This document shows positions 12,004-20,335 of a stretch of 20,387 nucleotides of DNA, piece after piece. Position 1 is the stretch's first letter. Each line of letters starts with the position of its first letter. Position numbers and translations under genes: made by a program. This DNA is from an uncultured Vampirovibrio sp. Its GTDB lineage: Bacteria > Cyanobacteriota > Vampirovibrionia > Gastranaerophilales > Gastranaerophilaceae. The notes beneath the pieces are model-generated. The model searched no databases, was not told the DNA's origin, and saw nothing but the letters and a program-made list of their open reading frames with translations. The stretch spans positions 1 through 20,387 of the forward strand of contig CAJTNR010000007.1 of assembly GCA_910577635.1 (NCBI GenBank), given 5' to 3'.

Positions 12004-14904
12004 ATGTTAGCACAAAATATCACCTTCAATACTGTAAATAATGCAATAACCGGAGCAGGTGTTGGAGCAATAAGTTCAAGTGCGAACTATCTAAGTGAAG
12101 TTGATAAAAAAGACTACAATTTAGCTGATTTTACAAATACAATCACCAAAGCAACTCTAATTGGAGGAATAAGTGCAGCAGGAGCCGGACTTTTAAACCA
12201 AGGGACAAGTGCGCTGAAAGGGAAAGAAGCAATTAGCGGGATTGAAGAGAAAGCGCTAAATGGCAAGAATGAAGTAGGGTTTTTAATGGATAATACAAAT
12301 ACAACCCTAAAACCAGCTTCTACTTTAGCTTTTAGTGTTAAACCCTCAGAGTTTCAAGCTGAACTCAGCCAAAGGTGTGATATTCCGGGTGAAATCAAGA
12401 GTTTAATTAACACAGATGAAAAACTAACAGCTTATGATAAATTGAGCAGCATATTAAAAGATGCTAATATTGGAGATAGCTACAAAAGTTCAATAATTAA
12501 AAATGCCCTAAGTATTTTTTCTGATACCAGCGCTTCGGTTGAAACTATAAGTAAACTTGCAAAAAATTATAATCCTTCAATTTTATCGGATTTAACTATA
12601 AAAGAATATAACAAAAATCAAGTTGAAACACTTCTTAATAATCCGACAATTAACAGGATGACAGACGAATATATAGATTCTATTAATAAAACATCTTATA
12701 ATGATGAATGGTGTGATTGGGAAGAAGATGTTGGTATTGAAGAACAGCGCATAACTTATAAAACAGGGCTTGTGCGAGAAATTCTTAAGTATGTTGATGA
12801 TGATAACATTAAATATTTAGATGAAATATTAGATAATGTTTATCATCCTTCTTTACTTCCTTATTGGAGTGACGAAACCGGAGAAATTTATTCTAAATTC
12901 CTTAATGGTTTAGATGAATATGATTCAAAAAAAGCGCTTGATATTATAAAAAGACGGAATCATACTATCCAATCCGTTGGACGGGTTGCAGAAAATGGAC
13001 AAATAAATGAAACAACATTGAGAATGTTGGAGTTTAAAAACTATGATACGTTTAAAGACATCAACACGCAAAATTTTAATACATTAACAACTCAAGAAAA
13101 AAAAGAGTTCATAAATGCTTATATTTCCTCAATTAGCCAGTATGATATTTTTGATAGTAATTTTATAAAGAATTATTCTCAAATATCTTCAAGAATGAAG
13201 ATATTTGAAGAAATTGAAGCAAATAATTCACAAGAGCTTTTGACTAACTATAAAAATACATTAAGACAGCTGCTTGATCAACTGCCTGAATCAGAAAGAG
13301 TTCCTATTAATACACAAATTAATAAAGGAAAATATCTGGCTCATTATAGAGCACAAAATCCCCTGCCTGCCATGACGGATGATATCTCTAAACTGGATTA
13401 TAGAATTGAATCTAAAAATGGAGTTGATTACAAGATCATAAACATTGATGCTAAGGAAAATATTGCAATAGCAACACACGGATTCCCGCAAGGAGGAATT
13501 TTAAACATTGAAGCATTGGAAATTACGGATGAAAATGAGATTCTATGTGTTGGACTAAAGGGAAAAGATAAAGAAATCAATTTTTATGGTAATGAATATG
13601 CTCTTGCAATTAAACCCCGTCTTTCTGATGACTGGTGGATTCAGGCAAACTGTGATATTGATTCCGGGACTGGAGCTCAAAAAAATATTTTCAGTATTGA
13701 TAATTACTGTCTTCGAATGACTCCAAGTGAAAGAACTATTAAGTATATTCCTGAATTAATAAAAAAAGAACTTGATCTAACACAAGATGAATACACTAAT
13801 AGAATGGAAGCTGTCAAAAACTGCACAACACTTGATGAAATTAAAGCAATTGATTCTGAGCTGGAATCTGCAATAAGAAAAATAACACAAGAAAACAAAA
13901 CTTTTGAAGGACTTGTTCGCCCGGAAGTAATGGGGATTTGTGTTAATTCAATTAAATCATTAGATGAAATTGATATAGATGTTCTTAATTATTGTAATAG
14001 AAGAAATATTCCCTTGATTATGGTTGAGAATTCTTCCAGTTATAAAAAACAAACCAAGAATATAGAGATTCAAGCCGAAAAACCAAAAAAAGAAGTAAAA
14101 AGTTCTATTGAAACAAAAATTGAACCAGAAACTTTAGCTGATGCCAATGATGACACGGATTTGACCTGGTTGGATGATGATTGGTTTGAGGAAAATGATG
14201 CTAATGGTGGCACAAATGAGCTCAAAAATCTTGGATTTAGTGATTCTGAAATTGAGCTGTTATTAAAACACACAACCCCTGAGTTTGTTGTTGAGAATCT
14301 TGAATTTGGTTTAAGCAACGAATCAATAATTGCTTCAATTGAGCAAATCGAAAAAGAACAGATTGAAACCTGGGGAAGAACCTTAGAAGAGGGAATTCAG
14401 GAGTTTTCCTCATTGGATGAATTTTTAGATGAAGATCATAGTGAAGATATGATGGATTGGTCGAAAAAAATTAGAGATAAAAAAGAATTAACAAGTATTG
14501 AAAAAGAAAATATCCGACAAGTAGATGAAGCATTCGCAAAACTTAAAAAAACTGATAAGGATATGATTCAATATAGAGGCGAGGTAATAAAACCTGATAC
14601 TTCCTGGTGTAAACAAATCCTTGAAGCAAAAATTGGTGATGAAATTCAAATGGAGGGTTATACCTGGACTACGGATTCAAGAAAATATGCATTTGATACA
14701 TATGCACAAAAAGGAATTGCTTTTCAAAACCGCTGGTCGTTTAAATACAATATTCTATGTCCTAAAGGAAGCAGCATTTCACTTGCAAGATCCAGATTGG
14801 GTCAGGAATTTATCCTTGCAAGGGATTCAAGTTTTAAAGTAGTGCAAAAAGAAATTAACGAAGAAGATAAAACAGCACAAATTTATCTTGAGTTAATTCC
14901 ATAG
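12004..14904 (+). CDS. Fragment 3: helical body and ADP-ribosyltransferase-like C-terminus (966 aa)
   Basis: The true coding frame is open from about 11821 (FIEANNQAIKAVAIDTFGK precedes the listed ATG), so this is the 3' part of the large gene. Residues 1-80 continue the Gly-rich region, ~110-480 are helical, ~480-690 form a mixed domain (IATHGFPQGG, PEVMGICVNSIKSLDEIDID, IPLIMVENSS), and ~700-745 is an acidic linker. Residues ~850-960 resemble an ADP-ribosyltransferase: Arg858 in QYRGE, GYTWTTDSRKYAFDTYA, and GQEFILARDSSFKVV with Glu935. The first Ser of STS is Trp, and the E-x-E position is Gly-Gln-Glu, so activity may be altered. Ends with TAG. Confidence 0.65.
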   Translation: MLAQNITFNTVNNAITGAGVGAISSSANYLSEVDKKDYNLADFTNTITKATLIGGISAAGAGLLNQGTSALKGKEAISGIEEKALNGKNEVGFLMDNTNTTLKPASTLAFSVKPSEFQAELSQRCDIPGEIKSLINTDEKLTAYDKLSSILKDANIGDSYKSSIIKNALSIFSDTSASVETISKLAKNYNPSILSDLTIKEYNKNQVETLLNNPTINRMTDEYIDSINKTSYNDEWCDWEEDVGIEEQRITYKTGLVREILKYVDDDNIKYLDEILDNVYHPSLLPYWSDETGEIYSKFLNGLDEYDSKKALDIIKRRNHTIQSVGRVAENGQINETTLRMLEFKNYDTFKDINTQNFNTLTTQEKKEFINAYISSISQYDIFDSNFIKNYSQISSRMKIFEEIEANNSQELLTNYKNTLRQLLDQLPESERVPINTQINKGKYLAHYRAQNPLPAMTDDISKLDYRIESKNGVDYKIINIDAKENIAIATHGFPQGGILNIEALEITDENEILCVGLKGKDKEINFYGNEYALAIKPRLSDDWWIQANCDIDSGTGAQKNIFSIDNYCLRMTPSERTIKYIPELIKKELDLTQDEYTNRMEAVKNCTTLDEIKAIDSELESAIRKITQENKTFEGLVRPEVMGICVNSIKSLDEIDIDVLNYCNRRNIPLIMVENSSSYKKQTKNIEIQAEKPKKEVKSSIETKIEPETLADANDDTDLTWLDDDWFEENDANGGTNELKNLGFSDSEIELLLKHTTPEFVVENLEFGLSNESIIASIEQIEKEQIETWGRTLEEGIQEFSSLDEFLDEDHSEDMMDWSKKIRDKKELTSIEKENIRQVDEAFAKLKKTDKDMIQYRGEVIKPDTSWCKQILEAKIGDEIQMEGYTWTTDSRKYAFDTYAQKGIAFQNRWSFKYNILCPKGSSISLARSRLGQEFILARDSSFKVVQKEINEEDKTAQIYLELIP

Positions 14905-14912
14905 GTTTTTTG

Positions 14913-14928
14913 TGGTACAATTTCAATT
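14913..14928 (+). promoter_or_regulatory. Extended -10 promoter of the LOG gene (leaderless type)
   Basis: TGG followed by TACAAT (14916-14921) forms an extended -10 element whose end is 7 nt before the ATG at 14929. No Shine-Dalgarno sequence is present. It starts 9 nt after the stop of the preceding gene. Confidence 0.5.
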
Positions 14929-15531
14929 ATGAATAGTAGAATTAAAACAATTTGTGTTTATGCAAGTTCTTCTAATAACATTGATTCTAAATACTTTAAT
15001 GAAGCGTATAAACTCGGAGTTGAAATTGCAAATAACCACTATAATATTGTCTATGGCGGGTCTAACCTTGGTTTAATGGGTGAAGTGACTCAGGCTGCTT
15101 CTAATAGGGGAGCTGAAATTACAGGGGTCATGCCCGAAAAACTATACAACCTTGGAATTAACCCGGGCAATTGCTCTAAGTTTATCTTAACTAAAGAAAT
15201 GAGAGAAAGAAAAGCAAAAATGGATGAGCTATCACAAGCTGTTATAGCGCTTCCAGGAGGCTTTGGGACATTAGAAGAGCTAAGCGAGATGATTGTTCAA
15301 AAACAGCTTAACTATTCAAATAAACCCATTGTTATTCTTAATTCTTTCGGGTTTTATGATAATTTAATCAAGTTTTTTGATGATATTATAAACAAAAACT
15401 TCGCTGCAAATAACTCTAAAAGCCTTTACTATGAAGCAAAAACACCTATTGAAGCAGTTGAGTACATTAATAACTATGAGTTTTTGTCAATTGATTATTT
15501 AAATAAAAAAATTCCTTTGGATAAGGTATAA
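14929..15531 (+). CDS. LOG family nucleoside 5'-monophosphate phosphoribohydrolase
   Basis: This 200-aa protein belongs to the LOG ('lysine decarboxylase-like') family, Rossmann-type enzymes that hydrolyse the N-glycosidic bond of nucleoside monophosphates, including cytokinin-type nucleotides in some members. Motifs are VYGGSNLGLMGEV (residues ~42-53), the catalytic Arg/Lys region MRERKAKM (91-98) and the signature PGGFGTLEE (109-117, catalytic Glu117). The start is set by the promoter 7 nt upstream and no ribosome binding site. Despite the family name it does not decarboxylate lysine. The physiological substrate is unknown; AMP-like nucleotides are likely. Confidence 0.92.
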   Translation: MNSRIKTICVYASSSNNIDSKYFNEAYKLGVEIANNHYNIVYGGSNLGLMGEVTQAASNRGAEITGVMPEKLYNLGINPGNCSKFILTKEMRERKAKMDELSQAVIALPGGFGTLEELSEMIVQKQLNYSNKPIVILNSFGFYDNLIKFFDDIINKNFAANNSKSLYYEAKTPIEAVEYINNYEFLSIDYLNKKIPLDKV

Positions 15532-15586
15532 TATTAACTAAAATCAATCTTAAGATTAATTTCTTTTTTTAAAGAATATCAGATAC

Positions 15587-15612
15587 TATAATTGGAGTAA
15601 TTCAATCGGAGT
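15587..15612 (+). promoter_or_regulatory. Possible promoter and ribosome binding region of the 106-aa gene
   Basis: TATAAT (15587-15592) lies 33 nt before the ATG at 15626, and two copies of GGAGTAA (15594-15600 and 15609-15615) lie between. The second GGAG could be a distant ribosome binding site. No clear -35 box is visible; a T-rich stretch occupies that place. Confidence 0.4.
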
Positions 15613-15625
15613 AAGTTTATAATAA

Positions 15626-15946
15626 ATGCTGGATAAAATTAACAATAATTCTGAATCCATTGACAATTTATCATTAAACCAAATTGAAAAAATTGGGGCT
15701 AAAAATCCTTATGAATCCAATGATAAAAATTTTTTTATAGACGAATCCTTGATATCTAATGCTGCTTATGAAAAGTACTTAAGAGAGATTGATGTTAAAG
15801 AATTTAGCGGAGCTTTATTCAATCTTGACCAAAAAAGCGCTGATGATCTTGTTATTAAACAGGCTTTTGATGGTATTCTTTCTTTTGATGACTCATACCT
15901 TGATGAATTAGCTAATAATAAAGACTTTTTGAATGAAATTGATTGA
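15626..15946 (+). CDS. Small acidic protein of unknown function (106 aa)
   Basis: The product is acidic and Asn-rich (MLDKINNNSESIDNLSLNQI..., ending KDFLNEID), predicted soluble, with no signal peptide, membrane segment or Cys cluster. No family is recognised. It has a TATAAT box 33 nt upstream and overlaps the next gene by 14 nt, so the two are co-transcribed and probably translationally linked. A partner or regulatory role for the following metal-binding protein is possible but unsupported beyond adjacency. Confidence 0.65.
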   Translation: MLDKINNNSESIDNLSLNQIEKIGAKNPYESNDKNFFIDESLISNAAYEKYLREIDVKEFSGALFNLDQKSADDLVIKQAFDGILSFDDSYLDELANNKDFLNEID

Positions 15947-16382
15947 AAAGATAAAAAAATTTCTATATCTAAAAATCTTTAAGAAAAAGTACTACAAAAA
16001 AGGCTCTTGTGCTAGATGCGGAGCGTGTTGTGAGAATATTTACATAAGACACAAAGGTGGTGTTATTAAAAGCGAAGCTGAGTTTGATAACATCAAAAAA
16101 GAAGACTCCTACAGCTTTTATAAGCATATTACCATTATTGGGAAGGACAAATTCGGGCTTGTTTTTGCCTGTAATAAATTCGATAAAGAAAAAAAACTTT
16201 GCCAGGATCATAAAAACAGACCCTCAATTTGCAAAAACTATCCAAGTGAAGAAATTTTTTCATTTGGCGCAAGTTTGAATCCTGACTGTGGTTTTAGCTT
16301 CGAACCTATTGAAAAATTTGATGAAGTTTTTAAAAAAATCTCAAAAAATCCTCCTAAAAATTTCACAGAAGCTGATTATTGA
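15933..16382 (+). CDS. YkgJ-family cysteine cluster (metal-binding) protein
   Basis: This 149-aa protein has the YkgJ/Fe-S-oxidoreductase-like signature: CARCGACC (Cys26, Cys29, Cys32, Cys33) after a basic N-terminus, followed by FACNKFDKEKKLCQDHKNRP and SICKNYPS. These cysteines probably chelate zinc or an iron-sulfur cluster; the biochemical role of the family is poorly defined. The start lies inside the 106-aa gene without its own ribosome binding site, consistent with translational coupling. The gene ends at TGA (16380-16382), overlapping the convergent dihydropteroate synthase gene by 20 nt. Confidence 0.88.
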   Translation: MKLIEKIKKFLYLKIFKKKYYKKGSCARCGACCENIYIRHKGGVIKSEAEFDNIKKEDSYSFYKHITIIGKDKFGLVFACNKFDKEKKLCQDHKNRPSICKNYPSEEIFSFGASLNPDCGFSFEPIEKFDEVFKKISKNPPKNFTEADY

Positions 16383-17523
16383 GTCTTTGATTAAACAACA
16401 ATGCTTGATTGCATAATTCAACATTGTGGATTCGAATGTAGTCAATTTGGTTTTGAATAAGATAACTTGCAGCTAATAATGTTTGAATATCAGCATCTTT
16501 AGGTTCTTTTGTGTTAATTACATCCTGCAAAAATCTTTTTCTTGAAACCCCCGCAAGAATCGAGCAATCAAGCGATTTAAACTCACCAATCCGATTGAGC
16601 AGGGTAAAATTCTGCTCAATTGACTTAGCAAAGCCAAACCCTGGGTCAATTATAAGGGATTCTTTTTTTAAACCTATTTCAAGTGCTGTTTTTATTTTTG
16701 AATCAAGTTCTTTGTAGATATCATCAACTAAAGATTCATAATGAGTCAATGAATCCATGGTTTTTGAATCACCTCTTGAGTGCATAATTACAAGTTTTTT
16801 GTTATTTTTAGCGCAAATGCGCGCAAACTCAGGATTATTTAAAAAGCTCACATCATTAATTATATCGCACCCGGCTTCAATTGAAGCTTCAGTGCAAGCA
16901 AGACTCATTGTATCAACACTGAGCTCAATTTTAGGATAAGCAGTTTTTAAGGCAGTTACAATGGGGATAATTTTTTCAATTTCAAAAGAAACACTGACTA
17001 AATCAGCCCCAGGGCGGGTGCTTTGCGCACCTATGTCAATTACATCCGCTCCTTGTTCAATCATATCAATAGCATGGTTCATTGCTTTATCTAAAGCTAA
17101 AAATTCACCGCCATCTGAAAAAGAATCAGGGGTTAAGTTTAAAATCCCCATAATTTTACTTTTTTTTGTTTTTTTCTCAATTTCAATATGATTCAAAAGC
17201 TCATTTGCAAGTTTTGATAGTGAAAACGGCTGTTTTTCAAGTTTTTTTGCAATCTCTTGTATTTGTTTAATTGATCCTGATAGAATGCAATTAGAATAGT
17301 CAATCGAACAGTTGATAACATTTTTATGACAAGCACAATCGCACCCTAAAGAAAGAGCGGTTTGTTTTAGGATATTAATTTGAACAGGAGTTAAATTGAA
17401 AATTTTAATTGATAAAAAAAGATGCTTTTTAACACCCTCAGATAAATAGTTACTGTCAAAACCAATTGAGGAAATTTCTTCATTTATAAACTTTTTTAAA
17501 ACTATTTTTGATAAAAATTGCAT
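16363..17523 (-). CDS. folP: Dihydropteroate synthase with N-terminal extension
   Basis: FolP joins p-aminobenzoate to dihydropterin pyrophosphate in folate synthesis and is the sulfonamide target. Core motifs are MGILNLTPDSFSDGG (residues ~125-139), GADVIDIGAQSTRPGA, DIINDVSF, IIDPGFGFAKS, LAGVSRKRFL and the terminal RIHNVEL. About 120 residues precede the core; E. coli FolP has almost none, but an extra N-terminal region is known in some other bacteria. The ATG at 17523 is preferred; a TTG at 17538 would add five residues. Neither has a Shine-Dalgarno sequence. A promoter lies at 17547-17576. The stop overlaps the YkgJ gene tail to tail. Confidence 0.94.
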   Translation of the reverse strand: MQFLSKIVLKKFINEEISSIGFDSNYLSEGVKKHLFLSIKIFNLTPVQINILKQTALSLGCDCACHKNVINCSIDYSNCILSGSIKQIQEIAKKLEKQPFSLSKLANELLNHIEIEKKTKKSKIMGILNLTPDSFSDGGEFLALDKAMNHAIDMIEQGADVIDIGAQSTRPGADLVSVSFEIEKIIPIVTALKTAYPKIELSVDTMSLACTEASIEAGCDIINDVSFLNNPEFARICAKNNKKLVIMHSRGDSKTMDSLTHYESLVDDIYKELDSKIKTALEIGLKKESLIIDPGFGFAKSIEQNFTLLNRIGEFKSLDCSILAGVSRKRFLQDVINTKEPKDADIQTLLAASYLIQNQIDYIRIHNVELCNQALLFNQRLNNQLL

Positions 17524-17546
17524 TTTTTTGTTTAACAAATATAATT

Positions 17547-17576
17547 ATTATACAAACAACATTAAAGATTAGACAA
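17547..17576 (-). promoter_or_regulatory. folP promoter
   Basis: On the minus strand TTGTCT (17576-17571), an 18-nt spacer and a perfect TATAAT (17552-17547) form a promoter. The -10 ends 8 nt before the alternative TTG start and 23 nt before the ATG of folP. Confidence 0.5.
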
Positions 17577-17599
17577 AAAAATTAGTCAAGGAGAATAAA

Positions 17600-17881
17600 A
17601 TGTCAAATGTAAAACTTACAGTTCTTGATAGAGAACAAGGCAAAAATCCCCGCCAAATCAGACGCAGCGGTTTTTTACCAGGTTCAATATACGGCAAAGG
17701 CATGGATGCTAAAAATATCCAGGTGAATACTCACGAATTTGAGCTGCTCTACAAAAAGAATCAGGATTCAACCTGGGAGATAAGCTTGGGCAGTGAAAAA
17801 TTCAACGCTAAAATTCAAGAGCTGCAGCTAAATTATGCAACAAATGAATTTTTAAATGTTGAGTTTTCAGTTCTTAGCTAA
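17600..17881 (+). CDS. rplY: Ribosomal protein bL25
   Basis: This 93-aa protein matches the short form of bL25 (E. coli 94 aa), which binds 5S rRNA in the large ribosomal subunit. The signature IRRSGFLPGSIYGKG (residues ~20-34) corresponds to the family's R-x-x-G-x-x-P-x-x-x-YGKG, followed by VNTHEFELLYKK and the beta-strand-rich end. A strong AAGGAG site lies 7 nt before the ATG. It is divergent from folP and overlaps the next minus-strand gene by 4 nt. The CTC-type C-terminal domain of longer relatives is absent. Confidence 0.88.
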   Translation: MSNVKLTVLDREQGKNPRQIRRSGFLPGSIYGKGMDAKNIQVNTHEFELLYKKNQDSTWEISLGSEKFNAKIQELQLNYATNEFLNVEFSVLS

Positions 17882-18162
17882 GTATCTTCTTCATCAATAA
17901 AAGATGCAGCAAAAGTTCCTTGATAATTCAAAGAATCAATAAAGTGGTTGTATCTTTCCATTCTCAGCTTTAACCAGCTCAACATTGAGTTAGAACCAAA
18001 AATTTTAACAACACGGACAGGGGCAAAACAGTTCCTGTTTGTGTTGTATTTTTCTTCCATAAAAGTCTGCGCTTTGCAATTAAGCTCATCAATCAAATCA
18101 TATAAAGTTTTAAGCCATGCCCCCTGGACTGATAGTTCATCAACTTTAAATTCTAGAATCAT
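17878..18162 (-). CDS. Unknown 94-aa soluble protein
   Basis: The protein starts MILEFKVDELSVQGAWLKTL and ends TFAASFIDEEDT. It has no signal peptide or membrane segment, two isolated Cys residues and several aromatic residues. An AGG-containing ribosome binding site (GCAGGCAGGTT) sits just before the ATG. It follows the 660-aa gene by 79 nt in the same direction and overlaps rplY by 4 nt tail to tail. The family is not recognised. Confidence 0.65.
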   Translation of the reverse strand: MILEFKVDELSVQGAWLKTLYDLIDELNCKAQTFMEEKYNTNRNCFAPVRVVKIFGSNSMLSWLKLRMERYNHFIDSLNYQGTFAASFIDEEDT

Positions 18163-18241
18163 AACCTGCCTGCTTATCTATTACTATATTATTAGTAACA
18201 TTCCCCTAAAAAACTCTTGTATAACATTAATTTAATAAATT

Positions 18242-20224
18242 TTAATCCGTCAATTTATCAAGTAGGTTATAGTAGTTTTTGAGCGGTCCTTCTTTTTTGG
18301 AGTTATTGTATTGTTCTAATTGAGCTTTATCCATTTTCCTAAATGGCATTCCGGATAATACCCTTGAAACACTGTCAGTTAGTACTGTACAAACTGCTGT
18401 TATTAAACCAGCTCCTAACAAACTTTTAGCATAAGGGATTTTAAATATATCGTTTAGTTTTAAAAATACTATTTGAGTTGTCATTCTAATAATCTTATTC
18501 AAACCTCTTAATCTTGCGTCTTTATTTGCTTTTTCAGTATCATTTGTTTGTTTCAAGGTTTCATTGTAGTCATCACACATTGCAAAATACAATGAAGCAA
18601 AAGTCCCTAAAAGCTGGGTAGTTTTACCGATTGCAGCATTGTTTAAAGATGACTTTGTTTCTTTATTGAGTGCTGAAATTCTGTTTTTTTCAAGATAACA
18701 AGAAAATTCTTTAACAAAATTTTCATCAATTTTATTATTGTTAGCTTTTAGTTTTTCTTTATAAGCCATATAAGTATTTAAAATATTGTAATCATTTTTA
18801 TACTTTATTTCAGACGGTTTTTTAACTATTTTCAAACCTTCAAGTATCTTATGAACCGCTTTATAAGGATAACTTGCAAACTCTGTAATCAGCTTAAAAG
18901 GAGCAAGCGGAACCTGCAAAAGCTCACGGATTGAAGCTTTAACTTTAAAAAGAGGTATTGCTGCGGTTTTTTCATATTCCCCAAGTAAAATTTTACCATC
19001 CTTAACAAGGTTTTTATCACAAAAAGCTTTTTTAAATAATTCTGAATAAAAATTCTTATAATCGCTAAACTCAGGACCCAGAGCTTTTAAAAATCCAAAA
19101 GCTTCGTTTTTATCAACCCAAACTTCACCAACCGTCATTTTACGGTATTTGTCTTTAAGTTTTTTTATTGATTCAAGATTTAAAAATGAGCTGAAAGCTT
19201 TTGTTGATTTAATGCCCTTTATGCTAAAACCCAGGGCAGTACTTGCAAGACAAGCAAAAAGTATATTTTTAGCGCACAAAAGATGCTTTTTATTCTTTTT
19301 ATCTATTGTTTTTTTAGCTTCTATATTCTTTCCTTCTTTAGCTGAGTCCATAAATTCTTTCATTGAAACAAAATCAGCCATTTGAGAATTCTTGTCAGGT
19401 TTAATTCTTTTTAAGGGTCTTCCTGTCGATAAACGCGAAGTAATTCTGAATAATAAACTTAAAAGAGTGTTTATAACAGGAGCCGCAAGAGGGGAATTAT
19501 TAACAAAACCTGAAAGCGCACTTAGCATAAAGTATTGGGATAATGCTTCCTGTCCGCTTTCTAAAAGTTCCTGTGTTCTTTTCTTTTTAGCAGATTTTTT
19601 TGCTTCCTTTTCTGTTTTACCGTTTAATATTGCCTTGTTGTAAAAATCATTGCCCATTATTAAAGCAGCAGTACCACCGGATACAACCTTGACAATCGTT
19701 CTTTCATGTGCTGTATTATAATGCGCTTTATCAGGAGCAAGATTGTTGTCAAAAAGTCCATAGAATTTTTCGACAACTTTTTTATTGCATTCAGGATCAT
19801 TTGAAAACTCATCAATAAACTTATCCCCGTTTTGAAGCAGCCCTCTCATTGCCCGCTCATACGCTTCTTTTTCTTTGGCATTATTGTAGGCAATAAGCTT
19901 TTCACTTTTTTTAAGGTTGAATTTATCAGCAAAAAAGTTTGCAGCTTCTTTAGGGAGTTTTACAAAAGGAAAGGTAAATGTATCTAAAATTGAATTAGAT
20001 TTTGTGTAAAAATCACCGCTAGGGGTTGACTTAACAAAATCCTGCAGAAGATTAGTATTAATTGTTTTATAAATGTTACTCAATCCATTTTCTGGTAAAG
20101 ATAATTCTTTAATTGAAGAAAGGTGACTAATCTTGCCTGTATTAAGACCTTTAAAACTAATGTCTTTTATATCTTTAACCAAGCTGTCAGAATTATTATT
20201 TAAATTTCTAACTGAAAATAGCAT
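18242..20224 (-). CDS. 660-aa membrane-associated protein of unknown function
   Basis: The N-terminus is polar with 'DISFKGLNTGKI', a motif style seen near the start of many Gastranaerophilales proteins (recall, unverified). Hydrophobic segments that may span membranes are at about residues 176-192, 230-262 (AALSQYFMLSALSGF... region), 313-338, 535-555 and 600-640. Between them are Lys-rich stretches such as EAKKSAKKKRT. No enzyme motif is visible. The ATG is only 6 nt after a good promoter, with no ribosome binding site, implying a leaderless message, and a 10-bp dyad overlaps the promoter. Function unknown. Confidence 0.75.
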   Translation of the reverse strand: MLFSVRNLNNNSDSLVKDIKDISFKGLNTGKISHLSSIKELSLPENGLSNIYKTINTNLLQDFVKSTPSGDFYTKSNSILDTFTFPFVKLPKEAANFFADKFNLKKSEKLIAYNNAKEKEAYERAMRGLLQNGDKFIDEFSNDPECNKKVVEKFYGLFDNNLAPDKAHYNTAHERTIVKVVSGGTAALIMGNDFYNKAILNGKTEKEAKKSAKKKRTQELLESGQEALSQYFMLSALSGFVNNSPLAAPVINTLLSLLFRITSRLSTGRPLKRIKPDKNSQMADFVSMKEFMDSAKEGKNIEAKKTIDKKNKKHLLCAKNILFACLASTALGFSIKGIKSTKAFSSFLNLESIKKLKDKYRKMTVGEVWVDKNEAFGFLKALGPEFSDYKNFYSELFKKAFCDKNLVKDGKILLGEYEKTAAIPLFKVKASIRELLQVPLAPFKLITEFASYPYKAVHKILEGLKIVKKPSEIKYKNDYNILNTYMAYKEKLKANNNKIDENFVKEFSCYLEKNRISALNKETKSSLNNAAIGKTTQLLGTFASLYFAMCDDYNETLKQTNDTEKANKDARLRGLNKIIRMTTQIVFLKLNDIFKIPYAKSLLGAGLITAVCTVLTDSVSRVLSGMPFRKMDKAQLEQYNNSKKEGPLKNYYNLLDKLTD

Positions 20225-20230
20225 AATGCG

Positions 20231-20268
20231 ATTGTATTTGTACTTTATTAGATTATCAACAAATACAA
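20231..20268 (-). promoter_or_regulatory. Promoter overlapped by a 10-bp operator-like dyad
   Basis: On the minus strand TTGATA (20259-20254), a 17-nt spacer and TACAAT (20236-20231) form a strong promoter ending 6 nt before the ATG at 20224. TTGTATTTGT (20232-20241) and ACAAATACAA (20259-20268) are perfect inverse complements with a 17-nt gap. One arm overlaps the -10 and the other abuts the -35, as expected for a repressor site. Confidence 0.6.
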
Positions 20269-20335
20269 AACATATGAAAATATTTTTTGCAAAAATTTAT
20301 TATAATAATTCAAATTTGAAATAAAAATTTACAAT

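Larger units (their letters stand above)
10545..14904 (+). pseudogene. Large glycine-zipper effector with C-terminal ADP-ribosyltransferase-like domain, interrupted by two frameshifts
   Basis: Three frames together encode about 1450 aa. The order is: an N-terminal coiled coil; two copies of a module (NGFGNFLNGTKEFFGFG... and NGLIADTWDGFKNLTGIG...); a Gly/Ala-rich hydrophobic region; a long helical middle; an acidic linker; and an ADP-ribosyltransferase-like end. Shift 1 is at the A6 run 10845-10850; one more A gives LKKIEQLQNKLTVLQND. Shift 2 lies between 11812 and 11868 near an A7 run (11818-11824). The duplicated module spans shift 1, which supports a single ancestral gene. AGAAGG precedes the ATG. 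A role as a secreted or surface toxin is inferred. Confidence 0.7.

Noticed and set aside
14214..14340. UBA-like helical motif (LKNLGFSDSEIELLL) suggesting eukaryotic-type ubiquitin binding
   Set aside because: Only a few positions match and the segment is an acidic helical linker; the evidence is too weak without a structure prediction.
15548..15559. AATCTTAAGATT palindrome followed by T-run as terminator of the LOG gene
   Set aside because: The palindrome has no loop and only weak A/T pairs, so a stable terminator hairpin is doubtful.
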